From Cornus controversa (Eukaryota; Streptophyta; Magnoliopsida; Cornales; Cornaceae): a DNA stretch of 64,000 nucleotides. Where the stretch lies: positions 30,999,956 through 31,063,955 of the forward strand of contig CM048851.1 of assembly GCA_026545225.1 (NCBI GenBank). The letters run 5' to 3'. The notes under the pieces were generated by a model. That model made no database searches, had not been told where the DNA came from, and was given only the letters and a program-made list of their open reading frames with translations. The position numbers and the translations under genes were made by a program. Positions 11,901-22,871 of this stretch are shown in pieces (positions within the stretch are counted from its first letter, which is position 1; each line of letters opens with the position of its first letter).

Positions 11901-14900
11901 TTGCGCCGTCGAAAACCTTAACAGATTGTTCGCACCATCTCGATTTCGTCTTAGTTTGTCTAATCTTTGTTCGCATCATCGGTTGCATCAATAGCATCAT
12001 ATCCCACCGCAGTTGATTTTATTGCAACATCCCAGCCCAATCTCTTTGCTTTGTCTCTGTTCGTTTTGTGTTAGATACTCATTGCATTCTATTATTGATT
12101 GTTTCAGTTCACGTTCTCTGCCTTCGTTGTATCAAGGTGTTAGTTTTCCGGTAGTTGTGTTCTGTGATTTCTGCGGGCTCAAAATTATGAGTTAACATAA
12201 AATTGTTAGAAGATTAATTGATTTATTTTAAAATGGCAAGTGGTAACAATGATTCTCTTCAGGCTATTAGTGTAAAACTTACTAGTCATAATTATTTATA
12301 TTGGGCGTGTCATGAAAAATTTCTTATTGGGCAAAAATTTGTGGGGTTATATTACTGGAACTGTGACGGTTCTATTGGATAAAAAGGCTGAAAAATATGA
12401 TGAATTAGTGTCTACTTGAGAAGTGAATAATGCAAAAATAATCACTTGGATAAATAATTCGGTGGATCCATAGGTGTGCATCTAGCCAAGATCTCCACCG
12501 CCAAAGAAATTTGGGATTATTTGTGCAAATTATATGTGCAATCTAATTTTGCCAAACGATATCAGTTGGAGCATGAGATTCGGGCTGCTAGACAAGGTGA
12601 CGAACATTCAAGATTTCTATTCGATTATGACTAGGTACTGGGATTAGCTAGCTCTCACAGAGTCTGCGGGACTGAGCTCATATGAGTTATTTCTTACATA
12701 CAGAGAAGAGCAAATATTAGTTCAATTTTTGATGGCTCTATGATATGATTTTGAGGGTCTTCGTGGCTCTATTCTTCATCGGAGTCCACTTCCTTCTGTC
12801 GATTTGGTGGTTAATGAGTTGTTAGCAGAGGAAGTTCGTCTCAAAGCTGATCCTGGAAAAGGCCTTCTCCCTATACCTAATTAGACAGTCTTGAATGTAC
12901 CTCCTAAACCTCATTTTGCTACACCAGTTTTCAAAGAGTAAGGAACAATACACTACAACAGTTGCACCATCTGGAGATGAGGCATCATCTCCAGCTCTTA
13001 CGTTGTCATTGATTGCATAACTGTTGCAGAAGCTTTTTTTCACCCATCAACCAAATGCTCTTTTAGTTTCTCCCTCCGTATGTTTGTCTTCTTCAGCTTT
13101 CTCAGGTATAGCTCAGAACACTTGGGTTTTTGACTCAGGTGCTACACACCACATGACTAGTAATCATTCGTTATTCACATCTACTTTTTCTCCTCCATCA
13201 TCTATTTCAATTTCAGTAGCTAATGGCACACCTAGTGTTGGAACAATTCTCTCTCCTCATTTGTCTCTTCTTGATTTTTTTGTATTCCCCAACTTACATT
13301 GAATTTAATTTCTGTTAGTCAATTGTTTGATTCTAGATATTCTGTTCATTTCTCTTCCACCGGTTGTGTTGTACAGGATCCTCATTCCAAGAAGTTGATT
13401 GGGACAGGCTGTAGAGAAGGGGAATTGTATGTGTTAGAGGAGCTCCATGTTCCGGCTATTGCTGCTTCCGCTATTGATTTGTCATCTTTTCGTTTGAGTC
13501 CTCTGTCATCAAATTTTTATTTATGACATTCGCGTCTTGGACATGTTTCTCGTTCTCATTTACAGTATTTAATTTCTACTGGTGTTTTGTGTCATTTACA
13601 TAGTCATGATTTTTCTAATTATAGTGGTTGCAAACTTGCCAATTTTTTTGCTTTGCCTTTTAATAAAAGTTCTAGTATTTCTTTGGCTCCTTTTGATTTA
13701 GTTCATTCCGATATGTGGGGACCTGCTCCTATTTCTACTAAAGGAGGGTCTAGGTATTATGCTTCTTTTATTGATGATTATACTCGATATTGTTGGATTT
13801 ATGAAAAATCGTTCTGAATTCTATCTTTAGTAATTTTCGTGCTATGGTTCACACACAATATTCATCTGTTATCAAGTGTTTTAGATGTGACTTAGGTGGT
13901 GAATATAGATATAGTGCATTTGTTGACTTGTTAAAAATTGATGGCACAATTCTGCGGTCCTCTTGTGCTGATACTCCTGAGCAGAATGGTGTTGCTAAGC
14001 GAAAGCATAGGCACATCATGGAGACATCACAATTACTTCTCTTATTTGCTAGTGTTCCAAGTAACTTTTGGGGAGAAACAGTATTTACTGCTGTTCATAT
14101 TATTAATAGAATTCCGACAATTGTTACTACTGGTATTTCTCCTTTCGAATGACTGTTTGGTAAACCTCCTGATTATTTTTCTTTGAAAGTTTTCGGTTGC
14201 ACTTGTTTTGTTCTTCCTTCTAAAGTTGATCGTACGAAGTTATCTCTTCGACTTGCTATGTGTGTTATTCTTAGTTATGGTGAGGGTCAAAAGGGGTATC
14301 GCTGTTATGATCCTACTGCTCAAAGGTTGTATGTATCTCATCATGTAATGTTGCTCGAGCATATTCCTTTCTTCTCTATTCCCGCTAGTTCTAGCACTTT
14401 AAGTAAGTCTGATCTTCTCCACATTGATACATCCAAATGTTCTGTCTTCCTTTGTCCCTGGTGTCTCTACTCCTCCTATCACTCACACTTGCAGTCGTAA
14501 GAATACAAATGTCTCTTTTGCAGGTACATTTCCCTCTCTCTCGGCTGACTCTCCATTGGATTCTGATAATGTGGATTTGGCTCCTCCTTGCTATCCTCAG
14601 CGGGTTCGTAAGTGTCCGGATCGTTTTGGTTTTTCTAATTCTTGTTATTCTGCTAACTTCTGTTCCTTTTTGGCATCTCTTTACTCTCTTTCTAAACCTA
14701 ACTCCTATAAGGAGGATGTTCTTGTTCCTAACTGGCAACATGCTATGGATGACGAGCTCTTTGCTCTGCATAAGACTGGCATGTAGGACTTGGTACCTTT
14801 ACCTCATGACATGTGCAGTTGGTTGCAAATGGATCTATAAAATTAAGACCAAGTTGGATGGTTCCATAGAGCAGTGTAAAGCCAGTTTGGTTGCAAGGGG

Positions 14901-17900
14901 ATTCACTCAGGAGTATGATATTGACTATAAGGAGACTTTTGCTCTCGTTGCTAAAATGACGATTGTTCGTACTATAAAATCAAGACTAAGTTGTAATAGC
15001 ACTTCGTCAGTGGGCTCTTTCACAAATGGATGTTAAAAATGCCTTCTTGAATGGGAATTTGACTGAGGAAGTTTATATGGTTTCTCCCCCTGGTCTTTCT
15101 CATAATCTCGGAGATGTATGTAAACTCAAGAAAGCATTGTATGGTCTCAAATAGGCTCCTAGGGCCTTGTTTGAGAAATTCTTTACATTGATGTGTGGAT
15201 TAGGTTTCTATCCAAGTGATCACGATTTTGCTATATTTATTCATTCTACTTCTATTGGTTGCATTGTTCTCCTCCCATATGTTGATGACATGATTCTGAC
15301 GAGTGATGACACCTATGGTATTACTCTTCTGAAGTCATAGTTGCAACAACAGTTTTAGATGAAGGATCTTGGTCCTCTCCGCTATTTTCTTGGCATTGAA
15401 GTAACTAAAAAATAAAGGCTTCAATCAGGCGCGCGAGTCTGTCTCAAGCACTACACCTGCGCCTCGCGCCCCAGGCGCGCGCCTTTGACAATTATGTTTG
15501 GGATGAAGTTATTAGAAATGATTTTAAAAAGTTAAACATATTAGGTGAAATTGCGGCTAATAGAAAAGAATGGAGAAAGGGAATTCATGTGGCCAACCCT
15601 GTTCATAGGGAATAAGGCAAGGATGATGATGATGGTGTTGTTTTCTCTACTGATGGGTATGATATAATAATTGCCCAACATCTCCTTCCCTCAAACCATA
15701 TACATATTTATTTAAAACTTAAAAAATAAATTAAATTACAACTTTTTCCCGATTTTTTGGCAAACTGATTTTTTTAACGATTCAAAACCAGATATATAAC
15801 TATAATCACACAGTTGACGTTCTCCAAAAGAATGTTACACTTGTGTTTTTATGAAAAGTTAAATTCTTTCATCAAGGAAAATCTTAAAAGACATTATCAT
15901 TGATAAATGAAAAAATCAAAACATCTGATTTCTTTTGAATTTTATTTTTATATTCTTACCTAAATTTGTATTTTTATAATACCAACCAACTTAAGACAGT
16001 TTTTTATTTTTTAAAAATGATTTGGTGACTTTTAGTGTCAAGACCCAAGACAATATGGGTTCCCTGTTTGCTCGTGATGCTTGGTAGAAATGAGATACAA
16101 ACCTTGTTATTTATAGAAATTAACCCTGATCAAGCCACGAATCTGTTGGGAATCGCCCCCACCCTTCTTTTTTTTGGCATTTCACTTGTGTGGTCCATAT
16201 ATTGACACTAGCAGAGTGGCAGCCATCCTGTCCCCATTTGTGCTCGAAATTGCATGTAGTAGTCGGTAGTAATATACATTAACTTCCCGATATTATATAA
16301 AACTAATGCTTTTTTATTAAAAAAGAACACAGTTTTAGACATCTATTATGTTGGTTTTGATTTTTAGGGTTATAACTAAAAATTAGCATCTTAGATTACT
16401 TTTTTTTAAGCCACTTGAAAATTTTGGCCTTTATACTACTTGGGTATGTTAATATTTGGTTAAATATTGTTTCCTTGGCAGAAAAGATCAAAGTTGATGC
16501 TTCTCAAGACAAAAGGTCAAAGCGTAATGTAGTCAAGAAATGCCATGAAGTAGAAACTCCAATATCTGTAGGATCTGTTCTGATATTTTACGGTCCTATG
16601 TTCCAATAAAGATTATGCTTACTCTCTATTACTGATTATGAAGATATATGAACTTTTTTTCAGACAGTTGGTGCAAAACATAAAGTTGCAACTTCCATGG
16701 AAAATGCTTCAGAGAATGAAACAAGCAAGCAACATTTAACTTCTGTGAGTTGTCTGTTGCGCTCTATTTTCCTGCAATATTTTTTGGATTGGCATTATTT
16801 GCACTTGTGTGAGAATCCAGGTTTGATTGGATAGTAGTCACTTGTGCTAATAATGTCAAATATTAGGTTTATTTCCGATTGACCTTTCCCAGCACATGTT
16901 AGGAATTGTGCTCAAATTACTATTCTAATTAGGTTTTTTTTAGAGTTGTATTTTATTAGGTAATTTCTTGATAGGCAAATATTGGGCTCCATGTAATTAT
17001 AATCCTTATCCAACAAGGAATTGAATTTTGGACTCAGTAAAAAGATACATAGTTATGGGTTAAGACTTATGAGATTGAGAGAATGGAAAAAGAAAATATA
17101 ATTGAAAAAAAGAATTCATGTGGCCAATTCCATTCATATGGGATTAAAGCAAGGATGGTGATGATGTAGTCTCATGAAGGAGATGATGGGTAGAGGTTGT
17201 TTATGAGTTGGTAGGATAGGAAAAACACCGGTGGCACTGGTAGCAAGGAGACAAGCTCGTGGAGTGGTACATGGTGAAAAGGCATGTACATGGTGTTGGT
17301 AATTTATCGTTGTAATTTCTTTACGGAATCATAGTGGAATCTCTTCTCATCCATGGATGTAAGTCGATTTTGGTTGAACCAAGTTATATATCTTGTGTTT
17401 GTGTCTGATTGCTTTATTGTCTTTTGTTGGATGTCCATGTTCATGTGCTTCCGTTTTCCCAACAAGTGGTATCAGAGCTGAAGGTTCGTCTTGGAAAGTT
17501 CGGCCATTATCTGAAGATGATTCAGAAAACACAGAGTCTCAACAAGTGCTGCAATGAGTTTCAGTTGCAAGTAGAGTCAATCAATCGGCTTGTTTGGTCA
17601 CAATAGTCAGGAAATCGTGATGGGTTACATGACATGGAGCTCTTGTAGTCAAGGGGAAGCTTTGGTGGTTTGACTGATCGAGCAACCCTGATTAATGTTG
17701 TGGGAAGCGATGATTTGCTTAATGAAATTTGAGTCAAGGTAGATATTGTTAGGAATTGTGACTCAAATTTCTAGTCTAATTAGGTTTCTTTTTTAGAGTT
17801 GTATTTTGTTAAGAAATTTCTTGATAGGCAAGTCTTGGGCTCTAAGGAATTGTAATATTGTCCAACAAGGAATTGGTTTAGGACTCCATAATAAATACTT

Positions 17901-20900
17901 AGGTTATGGTTATGGGTTGAAATTAATGAGATTGAGAGAGATGTAGCTTCATGAGGGAGTTCATAGGTAGAGGAAGTTTATGATTTTGGTAGAGTGGAGA
18001 GAACACCAATGGCAAGAGGGACTCTTGTGTAGTACAATGAGTTTCAGTTACAATTGGAGTCAATCAATCGACTTGTTTGATCATGATAGTCATAAAATCG
18101 TGATTGGTTACATGACATGGAGCTTGAGTAGTCAAGGTGGAGCCTTGGAGGTTTGATTGATCGAGCAGTCCTAATAAATGCCGCAGGAAGGATGATTGGC
18201 TTGATCGAATTTGAGCCAAGGTGGAGATTGTTAGGAATTGTGTATCAAATTCCTATTTTAATTAGGTTTTTTTTTTAGAGTTTTATTTTAGTAGGTAATT
18301 TCTTGTTAGGCAAGTATTGAGCTCCAAGGAATTGTAATCCTTGTTCAACAAGGAATTGGGTTTAGTTTAGGACTTTATCAATAGATATCTAGGTTATGGG
18401 TTGAGACTTGTGAAATTGAGAGAGATGTAGTCTCATGAGGGAGATGATGGGTAGAGGTTGTTTATGGATTGGTAAGGTTGGAAAAACTCTGGTGGCACCA
18501 GCAAGGAAACGCGCTCGTGGATTGGTTCATTTGTGAATGTAGGCCGATTTTGGCGAATCATGTTATATTTTGTGTTTGTGTGATTGCTTTATTGTCTTTC
18601 ATTAGATCTCGATGTTTACGCTTTTTCGCTGTCCCAACAACACACACTTCTGGGGAACCATAACTAGGATTCACACCGCTGTTTTATCTTACTACAGTAT
18701 TTCTGGATTGGCATTGTTTGAACTTGTGTGAGAATGCGGCTTTGAGTGGGATAATAGACACTTTGTGCTAATAATGCCAAAACTTAGCTTTTGTTTTCAG
18801 TCGACCTTTCTTAGCACACAAACTTCTGTGGAACCGTAAGTAGGAGATGGCCTTTTTTCTATATGATTTGGACATCATCCTTATGGTGGGTAGTCTCAGT
18901 ATCAGGCAAGGGTCTCTTGAAATTTAGTGGCTGTCATTTTTCAATACACCACAAGCAAAGGTGAAGAATGTCAATTCACTTTCTGGAAAAACTGAAAGAA
19001 AGAAGAAGAAAGAAAGCAAGATGGAGGAAGGAAATTGACACAGATAGCCCAGACCACAGTACACAGGCTTTGTTCACCCAATTTCTTAATAAACCTCATA
19101 CTTTTTCTGATTTCTAATCTGTAAAGGAATATTTTCAGTGTAAAACAAACTTAGCTTGTATTTTAATTGTAAATAAACTAAGGATCTCTCCAAGAAGACA
19201 GCTAGCTGCCTCTACACAGCAAACAATGACGAAGAATGGAAGTTTACTTTAAGAAGAAACTTCAAAAATGAAAAACAAAAACAAAAGCAAGATGGGTTGC
19301 ACAAGAATCTAGAGCCTAATAGACCAAAATCCGTGAGTGCACAGGTCCCATTTTCTCAAGAATATTGTGCTTTCTCACTGTGGGTGTCATATACGCACTG
19401 CCAACAAGGATATTCCAAGTTAGCCTACATCAGCGGCCATGTCAGCAGAAGTCAAGATTCTGCCATCTCAGAGCTCACGAAACCTCGAGTCCTAAAAAAT
19501 CCCTGAGACCCTCTCAGGCCCCACAAAATCTTGAGTGATCCTCGAGTCCTAAAAACCCTGAGACCCTCTCCGGTCTCACAAAACCTCGAGGAGCGATCCT
19601 CGAGTCCTAAAAAGACTTGAGACCCTCTTCCGTTCGAGGATCAAACCTTGAAACCTTGAGATCCTCTCGGGTCCCACCAATCCTCGAGAAGCAATTCTTG
19701 AGTTCCAAGGGACGGAGACACACTCAACTGAGATTCTCAAGTCCTAAAAAACCCTAAGACCTTCTCATGTCCCTTCTTTGAGACCCTTGAGGATCAAACC
19801 TCGAAACCCTGAGATCCCCTTGGGTCCTACCAAACCTCGAGAAGCAATTCTCGAGTTCCAAGGGACGGAGACACTCAAACCTCGAGAAGCAACTCTCATA
19901 AGCTAAAGATGTCCTCTACGAAGCATAATATGACGGACTGAGGAAGCAAAAGGCATAGGTAAGACTGACCAGAGGGAAGGTGATCATGTGTTGTAACGGA
20001 AAAATTCACCATCACGCCGCTTGCATTTAATGCTCAACTGCTATCATTAAATGATCATTGAATGCTAAGCTGAAAAATACTTAATGCACAATCGCAGGCC
20101 CTGACAAAAAGGGATGACTTGGTCAGATGGCTCTGCATAAAGGTAGCTAATGTGACCATGGTACAGCTGTTTAGACAGTAATATCTAGAGAGATCTACTG
20201 GGTATTATCCACTTCTCTCAAATCTATACTAAGCTGGCACCTTTGAGCATTAAGGGCAGAACTGGGAGCAATTAGTAAACACCATTACTCTTGAGTTCAT
20301 TTATTCTCTGTTAGACTGTAACTACACAAACATTCTTGCCTTCACCATTGGTCTGTCTACTTCTTCCCCTGCTTCCAGATCATTATTTTGGGTCCCTCAC
20401 TTTGTGTGTGATATATCTCATTTATTACTATCTATCATCCTGTCATGAAAGAACCCCTACACTCGCATTATTTATTAATCTATAAAAATGACGCTTATAT
20501 TTGCTTTATATGATAAACTTGGTATCAGGCAAAGGTCTCTCCAAGAAGACTGGTGTCAGAAAGTACTGAGAAAGTAGTAAACAAACAAAGGAAGGAAGAT
20601 GGAATGCGGAAGAAACGCAAACCAAATCCCCCAAGCTGTGTGAGCGCACAAATTATTTTCCCAAGTTGCACTTCCTGTCATATATTGATCTTTAAAATTG
20701 AGGTGTGTGTTTATTCATAAAATTAACTTCATAGCAGGTAAGGATCTCACCGAGAAGGCTATCAACTGCCACTAAACCTACAGTGGTGAAAGACAACATT
20801 TTACTTCCACACAAACCAGAAGCAGTGGAAAAGAATGGCTACTTGCTTTCAAAGAAAGCAGAAGCAAGAAGCAAATCCACGAAAAACACTGAGGTACAGG

Positions 20901-21161
20901 AAAAAGTCACGCCAAATATCTCAAGCGCTGTAAGTATAATGGTACACTTGTATCTTTGTATTCACTTCTTTTCTACCTTGCAATTTCATCCATAATATTG
21001 ATCTATTTTGAAACGCTGCTTAGGCAACAACTCCAGTGGGAAAATCTCAAGAACTGAGTGCACGAAGAATGAAAGTAATGCAAAGTCTTGGTTTGATAGC
21101 TCCTTCTGGGTCTCCATTCCACCAAAATGGACAGATTTGTCAAAAGGCTCTCTCTCTGTGA
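8963..21161 (+). CDS. PWWP-domain protein (ten coding exons)
   Basis: Coding exons with consistent phase: 8963-9109, 9228-9319, 9410-9452, 9595-9651, 9780-9834, 16482-16567, 16664-16744, 20529-20639, 20738-20929 and 21024-21161, giving about 333 residues. The PWWP domain spans about residues 28-115: [17 protein letters not shown], then [13 protein letters not shown] and [12 protein letters not shown]; here the signature reads SWWP. PWWP domains read methylated histone lysine and bind DNA, so a nuclear chromatin role is expected. The tail is lysine/arginine-rich and unstructured. It ends with a conserved-looking motif, [18 protein letters not shown], that I associate with plant PWWP/Tudor-like proteins. 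Every junction uses GT-AG, and split codons (for example TA|T for Tyr at 9319/9410) restore frame. The first ATG after the 8932 acceptor was chosen as start. Two large introns carry transposons. Exons 8 and 9 begin with related KVSPRRL/RISPRRL sequences and look like duplicates. The internal exon choice in the 16.7-20.7 kb part is the least certain. Confidence 0.8.
10090..10785 (+). mobile_element. LINE reverse-transcriptase tail fragment with internal duplication
   Basis: Frames here read [17 protein letters not shown], then AEC.ALK and [20 protein letters not shown], the familiar C-terminal part of plant LINE reverse-transcriptase ORFs, with several stops and frameshifts. About 265 bp is tandemly duplicated (copy one about 10106-10368, copy two about 10369-10590, both starting near GTTGATCAGA). 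The element is interrupted after about 10785 and resumes near 15490, so a later insertion split it. It lies in the 6.6 kb intron of the PWWP gene. Confidence 0.65.
11389..11550 (+). repeat. Probable 5' LTR of Ty1-copia element 1
   Basis: The sequence begins TGTTAGATAATTAG and ends CTTCACA directly before a primer-binding site, so it has the TG...CA ends of an LTR. It is short (about 162 bp). The 3' partner is missing, so the left boundary rests on the TG motif alone. Confidence 0.5.
11551..11563 (+). promoter_or_regulatory. Primer-binding site, initiator tRNA-Met type
   Basis: TGGTATCAGAGCG follows the LTR end immediately. This is the standard plant Ty1-copia primer-binding site, complementary to the 3' end of initiator methionine tRNA. 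Confidence 0.8.
12233..15415 (+). pseudogene. Ty1-copia gag-pol relic
   Basis: Domains appear in normal copia order but in shifting frames with many stops. The gag start reads [18 protein letters not shown] at 12233. Protease is near 13110 ([12 protein letters not shown], with the catalytic DSG). The GAG-pre-integrase is at about 13525-13660. The integrase core runs about 13690-14150 ([18 protein letters not shown], then [16 protein letters not shown]). Reverse transcriptase runs about 14820-15400 ([18 protein letters not shown], and [11 protein letters not shown] at the catalytic site). It breaks off at LGIEVTKK and a stop, before RNase H and any 3' LTR. The element cannot be autonomous and lies in an intron of the PWWP gene. 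Confidence 0.85.
15490..15640 (+). mobile_element. 3' end of the split LINE
   Basis: Reads [20 protein letters not shown] and then [13 protein letters not shown], ending with a GATGATGATG run. This is the conserved end of the plant LINE reverse-transcriptase ORF and continues the fragment that stops at about 10785. Confidence 0.65.
15641..16481. other. Intron remainder
   Basis: AT-rich intronic DNA ending with the pyrimidine-rich acceptor TTTCCTTGGCAG before the exon at 16482. No other feature seen. Confidence 0.5.
17087..17166 (+). mobile_element. 80-bp LINE tail inserted in LTR1
   Basis: LTR1 contains about 80 bp that LTR2 and LTR3 lack at the same place (between GAGAGA and ATGTAGTC). The extra sequence reads like the end of a plant LINE ORF: AAGAATTCATGTGGCCAATTC, then AAGCAAGGATGGTGATG. 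It matches the LINE tails at 15555-15630 and 59535-59610. This is a tiny, strongly 5'-truncated insertion. Confidence 0.5.
17467..17480 (+). promoter_or_regulatory. Primer-binding site of the TRIM-like element
   Basis: TGGTATCAGAGCTG lies two bases after LTR1, the initiator tRNA-Met type used by plant Ty1-copia and TRIM elements. Confidence 0.75.
18920..19050 (+). pseudogene. Dead copy 1 of the repeated PWWP-gene exon
   Basis: The boundary AGTATCAGGCAAGGGTCTCT matches the acceptor and start of the live exon at 20529 (GGTATCAGGCAAAGGTCTCT). An in-frame TGA follows GTCTCT at once, and the alignment drifts afterwards, although lysine-rich text (ERKKKKESK in another frame) survives. It is probably not spliced. 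Confidence 0.45.
19180..19313 (+). pseudogene. Dead copy 2 of the repeated PWWP-gene exon
   Basis: In frame it would read [18 protein letters not shown] and then NGSLL with a TAA stop, clearly related to the live exon at 20738. The acceptor is ruined (AACTAAGG where the live exon has GCAGGTAAGG). A donor-like GTGAGTGCAC at 19313 still matches the donor of the exon at 20529. Acceptor loss and the premature stop both argue that it is skipped. Confidence 0.5.
19480..19897. repeat. CTCGAG-rich minisatellite in an intron
   Basis: An irregular repeat of about 45-60 bp has units built from CCTCGAGTCCTAAAAA, then CTTGAGACCCTCT, then GGTCCCAC. Six to eight degenerate units are visible, with palindromic CTCGAG or CTTGAG cores. 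It lies in the large intron before the exon at 20529. Confidence 0.6.
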
Positions 21162-22267
21162 TTAACCTCCACAAGATGTTCTTTCACAAAGTGTGGTATG
21201 GAATCATTATATTTGTGCAAGTTTCATGTTCTTGTGGCTAATGAAATATTCATATGTTCCAACCCAATTGAATCATGAGGCTTTTTGCACTTCAAAACTT
21301 TACATTTTTGCTTGTTCAATTCATGCATTTGATATTAGTCATGTCTTGGTGATGCAAGGGATTTTTGCTAAAACGCAATCACAAGAAGTAACTTCTATGT
21401 TTTTTTATATTTTTTTGGTAGTTATAAATTTGTTTTGGTAGGTAGAATCTTATATGTTTGTTGGCTCAGTTTTCTTATTTCTTTCAACCAAGTATCAACT
21501 ATCTCTCTCTCTCTCCTTTCCCAGTAAGCAAGCACACACACAAAGCTCGACACACACCCACTTTGGCTAAATCTTGGCTCAATGAAATGATTACTACGGT
21601 CTGCTCATCATATGTTTTAATCTGGGAAGATTTGAGCTACTTATTTCTGGAATTTTTTCTCCTTATCTTTTTGCTCATTTCACAATTGAAATTTCTCTTG
21701 GCTTGCTGTGAGGAATAGACTTAACACCTTGGACAGTCATGCTGTGTCTCACTTACACATTCCAAACGCATGCTTCCTATGCTGCTCACAGGCCGAGTCC
21801 ATTAACCTTCTCCTATTCCAATGATGTCCTTTTGCTCTCTTCATTTGGTCTCATTTCCAGCAGCATGCTGCTGGTTTTCACATCCTCCCAAATTCATGGG
21901 CATGATATCATCAAATGGTGTGCAGAGCACCGGATATCTTCTAGGAAGTCCAAGACTTGCATGGTTAACAACTGATGCTCTGTGCATGTGTTTACTACAC
22001 TTGGTTAGAAAGAAATGCTAGTGCCTTCAAAAATAAATCATCTACTCCTCAGCTCATTATCAATCTGATCAGAGAGATACTATTAGGAGTAGACTGGTGT
22101 CCAGTAAATTCAAGAATAGTGCTCTAATGAGGAAGATAGAGGAACAATGGGATATTCACAACCTCAGCATATGACAGCTGGGGACTTGGTCTTTGCAGTG
22201 GGTTTATTGTGCTATGCCACTAGAATGTACATAAATTTTCAACTTCATTTTGCCCTGGTTGATTCTC
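21162..22267. other. 3' UTR and downstream spacer of the PWWP gene
   Basis: Sequence after the TGA at 21159-21161. The 3' UTR must start here, but the polyadenylation site cannot be fixed. Overlapping short frames at 21458-22021 are not recognisable. A 5' CT-repeat and an ACACAC tract lie near 21500-21555. Confidence 0.45.
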
Positions 22268-22394
22268 GGGGGTGCACAAAAACCGGTAAAACCGAACCGA
22301 ACCGGCGGTTCTATTTCGGTTTCGGTTCCACAATTAAGGAACTGTTAAGTAAGTTCAGTTAAGGTTTGAGGTTCTGTGGAACTGAACCGTTTAG

Positions 22395-22435
<41 letters not shown>

Positions 22436-22615
22436 GTATTATATTAATATATTTATATATTATATTATAAATATTTTAATGTTATATTATTTATATTACA
22501 CATTATATTATATATTTCTTTTCTAATTTTCAAGGCTACAACTGTGGAACCGAACCAAACCATTTTTTTACGGTTCGGTTTGGTTCAAATTTTTGTGAAA
22601 CAAACCGGACCATGT
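22268..22615. mobile_element. GTGCAC foldback repeat, copy 1
   Basis: Starts GGGGGTGCACAAAAACCGG and contains CCGAACCGAACC on the left arm, opposed by GGTTCGGTTTGGTTC on the right arm. The centre is (TA)n at about 22399-22430 and more AT-rich DNA. This foldback layout is shared with copies at 31071, 44551 and 59093. The right end is degraded here. Confidence 0.55.
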
Positions 22616-22871
22616 GTAGCCAATGATTCTACTCCATCTGTTTTGTACCTGATCAATATCAGCTTGCAGTTTTTTTGGGTATATTTTATATCGTCTGATT
22701 TTTTGCAGCATAATGGTCTGCCAGTTGCTGTTGGATATCATTAAATTGTTACAGACTTTTGGTGCTGATTTTATACTTGCATTGAAGATGGTCTCAATTT
22801 CTTTTTGCCCTGGTTGAATCTACTCTCTTTGCTCATCCTTGATTGCAGCTGTTTTGGTTCATGGTCTAATG

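Larger units (their letters stand above)
10786..15489. mobile_element. Insertion with GC-rich inverted ends that splits the LINE
   Basis: Both boundaries carry unusually GC-rich sequence in inverted orientation: GAGGCGCGGGGCGAGGCGC on the left (about 10818-10837) and GCGCCTCGCGCCCCAGGCGC on the right (about 15461-15480). The LINE reading stops at the left boundary and resumes at the right one, so everything between arrived later. The interior holds non-coding AT-rich DNA (10850-11388) and a decayed Ty1-copia element (11389 to about 15415) cut off without a 3' LTR. I cannot tell whether the GC-rich ends belong to one DNA transposon carrying the copia or to two unrelated events. Confidence 0.45.
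16897..18639 (+). mobile_element. TRIM-like LTR retrotransposon with three LTRs
   Basis: LTR-internal-LTR-internal-LTR layout. LTR1 is 16897-17464, a 3'-truncated LTR2 is about 17747-18034, and LTR3 is 18229-18639. Each starts TGTTAGGAATTGTG, and LTR1 and LTR3 end CCCAACA. Both internal segments are short (under 300 bp), share a block with CAATGAGTTTCAGTT, and end with a purine-rich tract (AAGGTGGAGAT) before the next LTR. No coding sequence is present, so the element is non-autonomous. The flanks GCACA (16892-16896) and ACACA (18640-18644) look like a 5-bp target duplication with one change. It sits in intron 7 of the PWWP gene. Confidence 0.7.
16780..18850. repeat. Local intron duplication opened by a retrotransposon
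   Basis: About 120 bp at 16780-16896 (GGATTGGCATTATTTGCACT through CAGCACA) recurs at about 18700-18826 (GGATTGGCATTGTTTGAACT through TTAGCACAC). The second copy shows the uninterrupted sequence (AGCACACAAACTTC) that is split by the LTR element in the first copy, so it serves as an empty-site reference. Confidence 0.55.

Noticed and set aside
14437-15036. 199-codon frame, the longest in the copia region besides pol
   Set aside because: Only its end matches reverse transcriptase; the first part is an out-of-frame reading of the pol linker.
22680-22744. Possible extra last exon of the PWWP gene after TTTTTTGCAG
   Set aside because: The stop at 21159-21161 already follows the conserved C-terminal motif; the HNGLPVAVG text is too short to support an exon.
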